Below, one piece after another: positions 17,699 to 26,150 of a DNA stretch of 64,000 bases (its first letter is position 1; the number at the start of each line of letters is the position of its first letter). Source of the stretch: Bacteroidota bacterium (GTDB taxonomy: Bacteria > Bacteroidota > Bacteroidia > AKYH767-A > OLB10); contig JADKFV010000007.1 in the NCBI GenBank assembly GCA_016717325.1, positions 182,014-246,013 on the forward strand, given 5' to 3'. Below the pieces are notes generated by a model. The model made no database searches. It saw only the letters and a list, made by a program, of their open reading frames with translations, and had not been told where the DNA came from. A program made the position numbers and the translations under genes.

Positions 17699-20181
17699 TA
17701 TTGCTTCAATACTTTAATGGTTTGTGGTTTCATACCTTTGGTATTTACCTGTAAATAATAAACCCCTCTCTTCATAACAGCAGCAACAGCATTTAACCTC
17801 AGGGTATTTTTTCCTTCGTTGAGTACTACACTACCATTATTATAAATCATTGAGCCATTAATGTCATACACTTTTATGGCCGACAATATATTTGCCGGTG
17901 CGTATATACTTACAGTTAATTGTTCGTGAACAGGATTGGGGTTTACATTCACCACCAAACTTTGTGGCAAGTTATAATTCGTTTGTAAGCCCGACATAGT
18001 GTTTAGATCGAGCGAATACATGCTACGTCCATATGTTGCCGCCACCAGTTTATGTGTAGGGTAATGTAACCGCAAATCGGTTACTGGTGCTAAAGGCAAG
18101 CCTGCACCAAGCAGCGACCAATTTGTAACGGTGGCTATATGCGAAAAATAAACTCCTATATCGGTACCAACGTATATAGTGTTAGTTAATGTGTCAACTA
18201 TCAAATCGTTTACAGGCACATCGGGCAGGTTGCCACCAATATCAATCCATGTTTGTCCGCCATTATCGGAGTGGTACACATGACTCATATTATCGTGATA
18301 GCGGTATCCCGACAGCGATACATACACATCCATGGCATTGCGCGGATCGGCTGCCACACGCGTTACCCATCGCAATGGCAACCCTGCCGACACATCGGTC
18401 CACGACTGTCCTTCATCGGTAGTCATTTGCACATTGCCATCATCGGTACCTACGTATATCACATTGGTATCGCTTGCTGCTACATCAACTGTTGTGATAG
18501 TAGCATACACAATAGGATATTGCGAAGGGCCAATTCCTTTAGTTAAATCGGGGCTTATCTCAAACCAATTAAATCCTTGGTCGTGCGATTTGTATAAATG
18601 ATTTGCCCCTATATACATCGATTGCGAATTGTGAGGGTTAAAAATAAAAGGTGTATTCCAGTTAAATTTATGATTAGGATCTACACCCGTCAACCCTGTG
18701 CTGATACCGGCATACTGCGACTCGGCAATCCAACTTCCGGGATTGTTGGGATCTACCAACACCACAAAGCCATCGCCACCCCATATCGAAAACCAATCAT
18801 TGGTATTGCCTGTAAGTGTTGTTATAACGCCATTGTCTTGCGTGCCACCATAATATTGGTTTGGTTGCGACTCGTCAACCTCGCAAGTGTAAAACTGCAT
18901 TACCGGCAATGTTTCATTGTGTATCCATTGATTGCCACCATTTGTCGATTTATAAAATCCTCCATCGTTGCCCAGTAAAACCAAATTAGGATTTGATGGA
19001 TGAATATAAACTTCGTGTTGATCGACATGCGTTACACCCGATGTTAAATTATTCCAACTATTACCGCCATCTGTTGTTTTCCAGGTATCGAAGTCTATTA
19101 CATAAACGGTATTCTGATTGGTAGGGTCAACTTTTATGCGGCCATACCAGTAACTGTTTCCGGCAAAGCCAAGATTGGTTGTAACATTAGTCCATGTATC
19201 GCCATTATTTGTCGATTTGTAAACGCCAATTGCAGCACCAAAATCATTCATCACTTCGGCATATAAAACCGAAGGATTGGATTGCGAAATAGAAATTCCA
19301 ATACGACCCAATAAACCAAGTGATGAAAACGGATTGGTAAGTTTATTCCATGTGGTACCACCATCGTACGAACGATAAATTCCAGAAGACGGGCCACCAT
19401 AATTTCTGCGATCGGGTCTACGTACTCTTGTCCACATACATGCAAAAAGTGTATCGGTATTTACAGGATGCATCACCACTTCAATTGCCCCTGTGGAATC
19501 ATCGGTGTTTAATACATTGGTCCAAGTTGCACCGCCATCGAGGGTGCGGTACACTCCGCGGTCGGGCGTATCGCCAAACAAATCGCCCATGGTTGCAGCA
19601 AATACACGATCGGGATTTTGTGGATCGATAACGATGCGGCCGGTATTGCGCGTAAGCTCAAGTCCAACGCTTGTCCATGTGGCACCGGCATCGGTCGATT
19701 TGTAAATGCCTGCACCATCGTACGTAAGCGAACCACCACCGGCATTGGCCTCACCGGTACCAACATAAATTATATTTGGGTCGCTGGGCGCAATTGCAAT
19801 ATCGCCTATTGATAAACTGGCATTGCCATCGAAAATGGGCGCCCATGTATTGCCGGCATCTACCGATTTAAAAACCCCACCCGAAGCCGCACCCAAATAC
19901 ATCGTAGTAGTGCTGGATGCATGCATTTCTACATCTGTTAAACGCCCGCCTGTATTTATGGAACCCGCCAATTGCCATACACTTGCACCATTTTGTTTTG
20001 TGGTACTCAGTTGCTTTAGTTGGGTATTTACACTTTTGCGATAGCCTTCGTAATCGAGCTTGGCATAGGGAAACATGCGTTGATTGAGAAACCAATCGTT
20101 TGCTTCTTCGGATTTTTCATTTTTGCTTTCAACTTTTATTGATGTGTTATTACATGATAACAACATGCAACAAAATATCAT
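17698..20181 (-). CDS. Asp-box (BNR) repeat T9SS lipoprotein, sialidase/VPS10-like propeller
   Basis: 827 residues. The N-terminus has a lipobox (MLLSC), suggesting lipid anchoring or at least Sec export. The body carries about ten Asp-boxes of pattern S/T-x-D/N-x-G-x-x-W, including SVDAGNTW, STDAGATW, TLDGGATW, SYDGGTTW, STNNGDTW, TTDGGNSW, SHDQGFNW and TTDEGQSW, which predict one or two large beta-propellers as in sialidases and VPS10-like proteins. The C-terminal 80 residues are a type A T9SS sorting domain starting VNVNPNPVHEQLTVSIY and ending TIKVLKQ. Having both a lipobox and a sorting tail is slightly odd; the lipobox may be fortuitous. Glycosidase activity is not supported by identifiable catalytic residues. 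Confidence 0.85.
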   Translation of the reverse strand: MIFCCMLLSCNNTSIKVESKNEKSEEANDWFLNQRMFPYAKLDYEGYRKSVNTQLKQLSTTKQNGASVWQLAGSINTGGRLTDVEMHASSTTTMYLGAASGGVFKSVDAGNTWAPIFDGNASLSIGDIAIAPSDPNIIYVGTGEANAGGGSLTYDGAGIYKSTDAGATWTSVGLELTRNTGRIVIDPQNPDRVFAATMGDLFGDTPDRGVYRTLDGGATWTNVLNTDDSTGAIEVVMHPVNTDTLFACMWTRVRRPDRRNYGGPSSGIYRSYDGGTTWNKLTNPFSSLGLLGRIGISISQSNPSVLYAEVMNDFGAAIGVYKSTNNGDTWTNVTTNLGFAGNSYWYGRIKVDPTNQNTVYVIDFDTWKTTDGGNSWNNLTSGVTHVDQHEVYIHPSNPNLVLLGNDGGFYKSTNGGNQWIHNETLPVMQFYTCEVDESQPNQYYGGTQDNGVITTLTGNTNDWFSIWGGDGFVVLVDPNNPGSWIAESQYAGISTGLTGVDPNHKFNWNTPFIFNPHNSQSMYIGANHLYKSHDQGFNWFEISPDLTKGIGPSQYPIVYATITTVDVAASDTNVIYVGTDDGNVQMTTDEGQSWTDVSAGLPLRWVTRVAADPRNAMDVYVSLSGYRYHDNMSHVYHSDNGGQTWIDIGGNLPDVPVNDLIVDTLTNTIYVGTDIGVYFSHIATVTNWSLLGAGLPLAPVTDLRLHYPTHKLVAATYGRSMYSLDLNTMSGLQTNYNLPQSLVVNVNPNPVHEQLTVSIYAPANILSAIKVYDINGSMIYNNGSVVLNEGKNTLRLNAVAAVMKRGVYYLQVNTKGMKPQTIKVLKQ

Positions 20182-20485
20182 CGAAATAAAAATCTAAAAT
20201 GGATTTTTACTTTTTATAAAATTGCTCATTGGTTTCAATGTTTTATTCATTGTGTTTTTCATTGTGTAAAAAATATTTGCGCTAAAATAAAGATAACATT
20301 TTATAAATCAACATGGATGATGTAACCAAATGGTAACAAAACAAAATTCATTGGCATTAATATTTTCCACTCCACTTGCTCATATTATTTAATCTTTTAA
20401 TTTTGTGCGCCAGTTCATTCATTAGCAAGCACATTTTTATAAAAACAACGCCCGTTGATACTCTGCACCCGAGGCAGTAAAGTGA
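20182..20485. other. Intergenic region between divergent genes
   Basis: About 300 bp, AT-rich, upstream of both the minus-strand Asp-box gene and the plus-strand T9SS cluster. No gene or RNA is recognised. A weak near-match to the -7 box (TATCTTTA) lies on the minus strand near 20294, but it lacks the final G. Confidence 0.4.
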
Positions 20486-20519
20486 TTGATAATCTTTTTT
20501 TATGAACAAGTTATATTTG
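20486..20519 (+). promoter_or_regulatory. Bacteroidetes-type promoter ahead of the (GA)14 leader
   Basis: TTG at 20486-20488 and TATATTTG at 20512-20519 with 23 bp between. Transcription would begin near 20525, 19 bp before the ATG at 20544 whose frame runs into the GA tract. The ATG at 20502 would lie outside the transcript. Confidence 0.72.
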
Positions 20520-20543
20520 TTTAATCATTTAATAAAAAGTAAA

Positions 20544-20663
20544 ATGTACCAACATCATTCAACAATTGAAAAGCAACAGCAGCTTGCAGGTTCAAAACAA
20601 TTAATTAGTTTATCGCGCGCGGAGAGAGAGAGAGAGAGAGAGAGAGAGACGACCTTTATTTAG
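20544..20663 (+). CDS. Short leader frame containing the GA tract (out-of-phase 5' part of the next gene)
   Basis: From ATG 20544 the frame reads MYQHHSTIEKQQQLAGSKQ, then LISLSRA, then Glu-Arg dipeptides encoded by the GA repeat, and stops at the TAG at 20661 shortly after the tract. With 12 or 15 GA units instead of 14 the same frame would continue without a stop into RPLFRIILIMIFLNLHNMAYSQ and the whole 20677 protein. I read it as the first exon-like segment of a phase-variable gene, currently out of frame. It may alternatively be untranslated leader. Confidence 0.45.
   Translation: MYQHHSTIEKQQQLAGSKQLISLSRAERERERERETTFI
20622..20649 (+). repeat. (GA)14 microsatellite
   Basis: Fourteen perfect GA units. 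Dinucleotide tracts of this length are rare in bacterial genomes and prone to slipped-strand mispairing. It lies 28 bp before the ATG at 20677 and inside the frame that starts at 20544. Confidence 0.97.
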
Positions 20664-20676
20664 AATTATTTTAATA

Positions 20677-22362
20677 ATGATATTTCTAAATTTACACAAC
20701 ATGGCATATTCACAATTTGCACAAACCACTATCCCCAATCAGGTAATTACCAATCCTGCTGTTGCCCAAAGTGTGGTTAATACCGGTTGCGATGCCAGAG
20801 CCTATAGTTGTGACCCGTTAATGGATGAATTTAGAGCCTATGTATGGGATGGCACTTCGCCTACTTTACTGGTGCAATATGCAAATCAAAATGCAGTGCA
20901 ATTTGAAACAGCAATAGCATTGCCTATAACAGCCACCGACCCCGATGTGTGCCTTGTATATAACACTGCGGCAAATAGTTTCCCCATTCACAATGGGTTT
21001 CCTGCAGCCTTTGTTGTTTTTAAAGACAACGGTAATGTATATTTGAATATATATAGCGCAGCGGCACAATCTATATTTACATGTAATACAAGCCCCGGTT
21101 TTGTGTTGTTCAGCTCTACTTTATTGGGCGCTGTAACTAACAATACTGCAATAAATATTGATAGTGACAGACGCAATAGGTATGCGGCTGTTTGGGATGA
21201 TAATGGTCTACTTAAATCACGCGCTGGGCGTGTAAATGCAAATGGAAATGTAACTTATGGCACTACGGTTACCATCCCTTTAGTTGGCACCCCAACAACG
21301 GCATCGATGCCCGATGTGGCAATATTTAACCCACTTAATAATGCCGGTCAAGCAGAAGTAATGTATACTTATGAAGGGAAAAAAGCCGGTGACGATTATG
21401 TAGTGGTACAACGTGAAAAATTAAATTCTATAATTAATAATAATGGCATCACAGGTACAGTTGAGCGCGAAGAAAATTTTGGCCAATTGGAAGTAAAATG
21501 GCCACGCATAACCGCAAGCAGACCTGTATTAGCTAATGACTTTCCTACTCAATTATTTACTAAAGGTGCTTGGTTTGTATGTTACGAATTGCATGATGTA
21601 CAAAACGATTTGAACGATATTGGGGCTTTTTCCAGTATTTATGACTCCGAAATTATTCCTAATGTTACTGAGCAGTTACCAGTTGTTTATACGAATCTAT
21701 CGCTTATAAATGCTCCAGGCAAAATAAACAACTCTAATGGATTAGGCGAAGACAATCTTAGGCCAGCATGCACATTCGACCAAGGCTTGCCATGTATTCA
21801 TCCACCCGATTTGAAGCACGATTGTCATAGTAACATTACCTTAGCCTGGACACACTTAAATGCAAACGGCAAGCAAAAAGTAATTATGTTATATGTTGAT
21901 CCTATAGATGCATCCATTCAATTGAACCCTGTTGCAATAGACCCTAATATGAATTTTAATTTCACGGGTGCATTTTCAACTTACCAAAATTATTTGTATA
22001 ATGAGGTGTCCATTGTTAACATATTTAGCGGATTAGAATCCACCATATCTGTTGCTGGTGAACAAACCGGACGCATGGCCTTTTTGTGGGGCGATAATAT
22101 AGCCAACCGTATGTTGTATAAAATACGTGTACAAGGGCAAGGCCCAAGGTTAGGTTTTGACACAATGGAGCAAAACAACTTACAAAACACTACCACTTGG
22201 CAATTATTTGTAGAAGCAGCAGGTTCCAATATCTACAATTACACATTTTATGATAATATAGGCCGACAAGTAGGCTTAGCAAATATTGAAGCAAGTAATG
22301 TGGATGCCTTTTATTTTGCCCGACATATTACCAACGGTAACAATATACGTATAATAAAATAA
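20677..22362 (+). CDS. Secreted beta-propeller-like protein, probable T9SS cargo, candidate phase-variable
   Basis: 561 residues from ATG 20677. The start gives only a clipped signal peptide (MIFLNLHNMAYSQ) without a basic n-region. Codons directly upstream in the same frame encode RPLFRIILI, which would complete a normal hydrophobic core. The body has repeated strand-turn patterns (for example MDEFRAYVWDGTSPTLLV, RRNRYAAVWDDNG, RMAFLWGDNIANRMLY) that suggest a propeller, and the last 60 residues (WQLFVEAAGSNIYNYTFYDN to NNIRIIK) resemble a T9SS type A tail without the usual PNP motif. Function is not recognised. It is the first gene of a three-gene cluster with 22429 and 24288. Confidence 0.7.
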   Translation: MIFLNLHNMAYSQFAQTTIPNQVITNPAVAQSVVNTGCDARAYSCDPLMDEFRAYVWDGTSPTLLVQYANQNAVQFETAIALPITATDPDVCLVYNTAANSFPIHNGFPAAFVVFKDNGNVYLNIYSAAAQSIFTCNTSPGFVLFSSTLLGAVTNNTAINIDSDRRNRYAAVWDDNGLLKSRAGRVNANGNVTYGTTVTIPLVGTPTTASMPDVAIFNPLNNAGQAEVMYTYEGKKAGDDYVVVQREKLNSIINNNGITGTVEREENFGQLEVKWPRITASRPVLANDFPTQLFTKGAWFVCYELHDVQNDLNDIGAFSSIYDSEIIPNVTEQLPVVYTNLSLINAPGKINNSNGLGEDNLRPACTFDQGLPCIHPPDLKHDCHSNITLAWTHLNANGKQKVIMLYVDPIDASIQLNPVAIDPNMNFNFTGAFSTYQNYLYNEVSIVNIFSGLESTISVAGEQTGRMAFLWGDNIANRMLYKIRVQGQGPRLGFDTMEQNNLQNTTTWQLFVEAAGSNIYNYTFYDNIGRQVGLANIEASNVDAFYFARHITNGNNIRIIK

Positions 22363-22378
22363 TTATTTATTAACCAAA

Positions 22379-22415
22379 CCCCCTAATTTAGCACCTCAAT
22401 AAGTTAGGGGGTTTT
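22379..22415 (+). terminator. Terminator-like hairpin just before the 22429 gene
   Basis: CCCCCTAA (22379-22386) pairs with TTAGGGGG (22404-22411), followed by TTTT. The stem ends 17 bp before the next ATG. A nearly identical hairpin precedes 24288, so it is part of the duplicated unit. It may end the 20677 transcript or attenuate readthrough. Confidence 0.78.
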
Positions 22416-22428
22416 AATATTTTATGCA

Positions 22429-24159
22429 ATGAAAAATATTATTGTTTTTTTATTTCTTTGTTTTGTTCTTGTAAATATAGGCACTGCACAACCCACCATT
22501 TTTTACCCTAACATCATTTGGCAAAAAGGGTATGGTGGAAATGGTGGTGAAAAAAATCATCTTAATTTTAAAAAAAGTATTTTGAAAGCAGGTAACGATA
22601 TTTATTTGGTAGCACGCACAGCCAGTGATTCCAGTGGCAATATAACAACTAATATGTGTACCTATTTAGGTAGTAATAGTGCCAATACTTTACTGCTAAA
22701 AATAGATACAATGGGAAACATCACTTCGCAGTCACGGTTTGGAATTTGGAAAATGCCGGCATTTTATGGCACTTCGTCAAGTTTCGAGTATTTCGATATA
22801 GGTAAATTAAATAATGATAAAATAGTATACCTTAACGGAACCAAGTCAGGCATTGGGTGCTCACAAACCAAATTTATGCACGATACGTTGGAAGTAGGCA
22901 ACCAAGTCGTGTGGGCCGATGGCTGGGTAGTTTATACCGATCGAAATTTGGTGCAAACTGGAGATAGCATGTATGGTTCGTATAGTTGGGACGATGCAGA
23001 ATCATTTATCCAAAAAGGAGAAAATGTTTTTATTGCAGGGGCTACAGATGCCGATAGTTCGGGCGATATTACAACGCATCCTTTCAATATAATAAATGCG
23101 TACAATAGTGATTTATATATTATACAATTCGATACCATGATGAATAAAATTGCCGATTGCAGATTGGGAGGCGATAGTTCGGAGTTTAGATTTATATTTG
23201 GCGATAATGGGAACGAACCTCGACTGTTATGGATGGCACAAACAATATCCAATGTTGGGTTTGATATAACCGAACCTTCGCGTGGCGGCACGGATATATG
23301 GGCAGGGCTTAGTTACGCAAATTGTAATATTGTTTGGCAAAAAAGAGTGGGGTCGACAGTTGGGGAGAGACCTATTCGCCTTTTTAGAAATAATACTGAT
23401 GGCGGGTATGATATATTCGCACAAAATGCATGCGATACTATGGCATTTGAACATCAATCGGTGACTAATGGATATGATGATTTTTGGCTTGTGAAGCTTG
23501 ATAGTATGGGCAATTACCTTTGGGATATGTCAATAGGAGGCCACGGTTCGGATGGGCTTGTTGATGTGTGCCGAAGTAAGGATGGAGGCTATATATTATT
23601 AGGAACAAGCAATTCCGATTCGGGTTATTATAAATCGAGCAATGCCATTAACGGTACCGATGATTATTGGGTAATAAAACTTGATAGCAATTACAATAAG
23701 GTTTGGGATGTGACATTAGGCGGAAGTTCTATTGAAGATGCAGCAGGTATTATTGAATTGGATGATGGTAGTTATATTGTTTCAGGCGAATCGGTCTCAG
23801 ATACTGGTTACAATAAAACTGTACCATTATTTGCGCCTTTTGCACCTCAATTGTGGGTATTGCGTTTCAAGGTTGATAGTTTATTTGCAGCGGGTGGTGT
23901 GCAGATATTAGATTTGCCGCCTTTGCAGTTATTTCCTAATCCTGCACAGGGTATCCTCAATATTTGTGGCTTACCTGTGCCGCTTACACAAGCCAAAATA
24001 ATATTTACAGATGCGCTTGGCCGCGAAGTAAAAAGAATGCATGCTGCAGTTAACGGTGGATGTATACGTAGTATAAATGTAAGCGATTTGCCTTCGGGGT
24101 TTTATTCGGCCTTTGTTGATAGCGGAGGTTATGTTTTTAAAGGAAGGTTTGTGAAGTAA
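22429..24159 (+). CDS. T9SS type A cargo protein, tandem paralogue 1
   Basis: 576 residues. Signal peptide (NIIVFLFLCFVLVNIGTAQ), then YPNIIWQKGYGGNGGEKNH, the first of several units with W-Q-K/D...GG and DGGY motifs (for example MSIGGHGSDGLVDVCRSKDG and YWVIKLDSNYNKVWDVTLGG), predicting a beta-propeller related to those encoded at 29739 and 33081. The sorting tail begins LQLFPNPAQGILNI and ends in FKGRFVK. The protein is presumably exported by T9SS; its ligand is unknown. It is a tandem copy of 24288; identity is patchy, with a nearly identical central block and tail. No promoter is visible between the upstream hairpin and the start. Confidence 0.85.
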   Translation: MKNIIVFLFLCFVLVNIGTAQPTIFYPNIIWQKGYGGNGGEKNHLNFKKSILKAGNDIYLVARTASDSSGNITTNMCTYLGSNSANTLLLKIDTMGNITSQSRFGIWKMPAFYGTSSSFEYFDIGKLNNDKIVYLNGTKSGIGCSQTKFMHDTLEVGNQVVWADGWVVYTDRNLVQTGDSMYGSYSWDDAESFIQKGENVFIAGATDADSSGDITTHPFNIINAYNSDLYIIQFDTMMNKIADCRLGGDSSEFRFIFGDNGNEPRLLWMAQTISNVGFDITEPSRGGTDIWAGLSYANCNIVWQKRVGSTVGERPIRLFRNNTDGGYDIFAQNACDTMAFEHQSVTNGYDDFWLVKLDSMGNYLWDMSIGGHGSDGLVDVCRSKDGGYILLGTSNSDSGYYKSSNAINGTDDYWVIKLDSNYNKVWDVTLGGSSIEDAAGIIELDDGSYIVSGESVSDTGYNKTVPLFAPFAPQLWVLRFKVDSLFAAGGVQILDLPPLQLFPNPAQGILNICGLPVPLTQAKIIFTDALGREVKRMHAAVNGGCIRSINVSDLPSGFYSAFVDSGGYVFKGRFVK

Positions 24160-24238
24160 ATAGAATGCGATAATTTTATTAATAACGCCTAAAGTGATTG
24201 GAATTATTGTTAATGCTGATAATTATTTATTAACCAAA

Positions 24239-24274
24239 CCCCTAATTTAGCACCTCAATAAGTTAGGGGGTTTT
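24239..24274 (+). terminator. Terminator-like hairpin just before the 24288 gene
   Basis: CCCCTAA (24239-24245) pairs with TTAGGGG (24263-24269), followed by a G and TTTT. It is a duplicate of the hairpin at 22379, including flanks and loop, and ends about 17 bp before the ATG at 24288. Confidence 0.78.
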
Positions 24275-24287
24275 AATATTTTATGTA

Positions 24288-26036
24288 ATGAAAAAAATTA
24301 TTGGTCTTATATTAATATGTGGAATATCAGTTAATATAGTTCATGCACAATCTACAATATATTACCCTAACATTATTTGGCAAAAGGGCTACGGAGGATA
24401 TGGTGGAGAAGACAATCATAATAACTTTAAAAGCACCATGTTGAAAGTAGATAACGATATTTATTTAACATGGAATACGGGTACCGATTCGAGCGGGAAT
24501 ATTACAACACATAGATGTTTTTATCCTGGGGGCATTTGGAGTAGCCCTAATTCGATACTATTTAAAATAGATACCTCAGGAAGTATAACTGCACAATCAC
24601 GATTTAGCGTAGGCCGGGTGCCTCAACTGTATAATAATACCTCGAAATATGTATACAATGATATTGCCGTTTTAAATGATGATAGAATATTGATACTTAC
24701 CGAAAACAAATCGGGAATTGGGTGCTCGCAAACAAAATTTATGCACGATACTTTCGAAGTTGGCAATCAAGTGCTGAAACCCGATGCTTGGGTAATATAC
24801 TACGACCGCAATTTGGTACAAACTGGTGATAGCATGTATGGTTCGTATAGCTGGGACGATGCAGAATCATTTATCCAAAAAGGAGAAAATGTTTTTATTG
24901 CTGGGGCTACAGATGCCGATAGTTCGGGCGATATTACAACGCATCCTTTCAATATAATAAATGCGTACAATAGCGATTTATATATTATGCAATTCGATAC
25001 CATGATGAATAAAATAAACGATTGTCGCTTAGGCGGGGATAGTGCGGAATTTAGATTTATATTTGGTGATAATGGTGCCGACTCACGACTATTATGGATG
25101 GCGCAAACAAATTCAAATGTTGGGTACGATATTACAGAACCTTCGCGCGGCAAGTTGGATATATGGGCCGGCCTGAGCAATAACAATTGTAATATTGTTT
25201 GGCAAAAAAGAGTTGGTTCAACTTCTTTAGATATTCCAATACGAATATTTAGAAACAACAACGATGGTGGATATGATATATTTGCAAACACTTTATGTGA
25301 TACTGCTGCCTTCGAACATCAATCAATATCAAACGGATTATATGATTTTTGGCTGGTAAAGTTGGATAGCATTGGCAATTATCTTTGGGATATGTCGATA
25401 GGGGGCAACGGTACGGATCAGTTATCTGATGTGTGCCGCAGTAATGACGGTGGTTATGTATTATTGGGAACAAGTAATTCTGATTCGGGATTTTATAAAT
25501 CGAGCAATGCCATTAACGGTACCGATGATTATTGGGTAGTAAAACTCGATAGCAATTACAATAAAATGTGGGATGTTACCATAGGTGGTGATTATGTTGA
25601 AGAAGCGAGTGGTATTGATGCGTTGGATGATGGTAGCTATGTTGTTTCTGGAGTATCGGGTTCGGACACAGGCTACTACAAAACAGTTCAATTGTTCGAT
25701 AGTATACCACCATATAGTACACCACAAATTTGGGTATTGCGTTTCAAGGTTGATAGTTTGTATGCGGCAGGTGGTGTGCAGTTATTGGATTTACCGCCTT
25801 TGCAATTATTTCCTAATCCTGCACAGGGTATCCTCAATATTTGTGGCTTACCTATGCCGCTTACACAAGCCAAAATAATATTTACAGATGCGCTTGGCCG
25901 TGAAGTAAAAAAAACGAATACTGTTGTTAACGGTGGATGTATACGTAGTATAAATGTAAGCGATTTGCCTTCGGGGTTTTATTCGGCCTTTGTTGATAGT
26001 GGAGGCTATGTTTTTAAAGGGAGGTTTGTGAAGTAA
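24288..26036 (+). CDS. T9SS type A cargo protein, tandem paralogue 2
   Basis: 582 residues, colinear with the 22429 product. Signal peptide (IIGLILICGISVNIVHAQ), YPNIIWQKGYGGYGGEDNH, propeller-type units with DGGY and WDVTIGG motifs, and a sorting tail LQLFPNPAQGILNI ending in FKGRFVK. A block at 24829-25000 is nearly identical to 22964-23140, whereas the first 400 bp have diverged substantially, which suggests gene conversion after duplication. Probably a surface-exposed or released protein of the same function as its twin, possibly with different binding faces. No promoter of its own is visible, so it is likely read through from upstream. Confidence 0.85.
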   Translation: MKKIIGLILICGISVNIVHAQSTIYYPNIIWQKGYGGYGGEDNHNNFKSTMLKVDNDIYLTWNTGTDSSGNITTHRCFYPGGIWSSPNSILFKIDTSGSITAQSRFSVGRVPQLYNNTSKYVYNDIAVLNDDRILILTENKSGIGCSQTKFMHDTFEVGNQVLKPDAWVIYYDRNLVQTGDSMYGSYSWDDAESFIQKGENVFIAGATDADSSGDITTHPFNIINAYNSDLYIMQFDTMMNKINDCRLGGDSAEFRFIFGDNGADSRLLWMAQTNSNVGYDITEPSRGKLDIWAGLSNNNCNIVWQKRVGSTSLDIPIRIFRNNNDGGYDIFANTLCDTAAFEHQSISNGLYDFWLVKLDSIGNYLWDMSIGGNGTDQLSDVCRSNDGGYVLLGTSNSDSGFYKSSNAINGTDDYWVVKLDSNYNKMWDVTIGGDYVEEASGIDALDDGSYVVSGVSGSDTGYYKTVQLFDSIPPYSTPQIWVLRFKVDSLYAAGGVQLLDLPPLQLFPNPAQGILNICGLPMPLTQAKIIFTDALGREVKKTNTVVNGGCIRSINVSDLPSGFYSAFVDSGGYVFKGRFVK

Positions 26037-26112
26037 TAATTTGCATTAGTTAGTTTATCTTAATATAGCCGTTTTAAAGGCTGGATTCAAAACAATATTC
26101 CACATCAATCGT

Positions 26113-26120
26113 TATCTTTG
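26113..26120 (+). promoter_or_regulatory. -7 box for ispG
   Basis: TATCTTTG matches TAnnTTTG. No clear -33 TTG is found at the normal distance. The box overlaps the TTG at 26118, which argues that translation starts at the ATG at 26151, not at 26118. Confidence 0.5.
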
Positions 26121-26150
26121 GAGGCCAAAAATAAAAAGGCAAAATCAATA

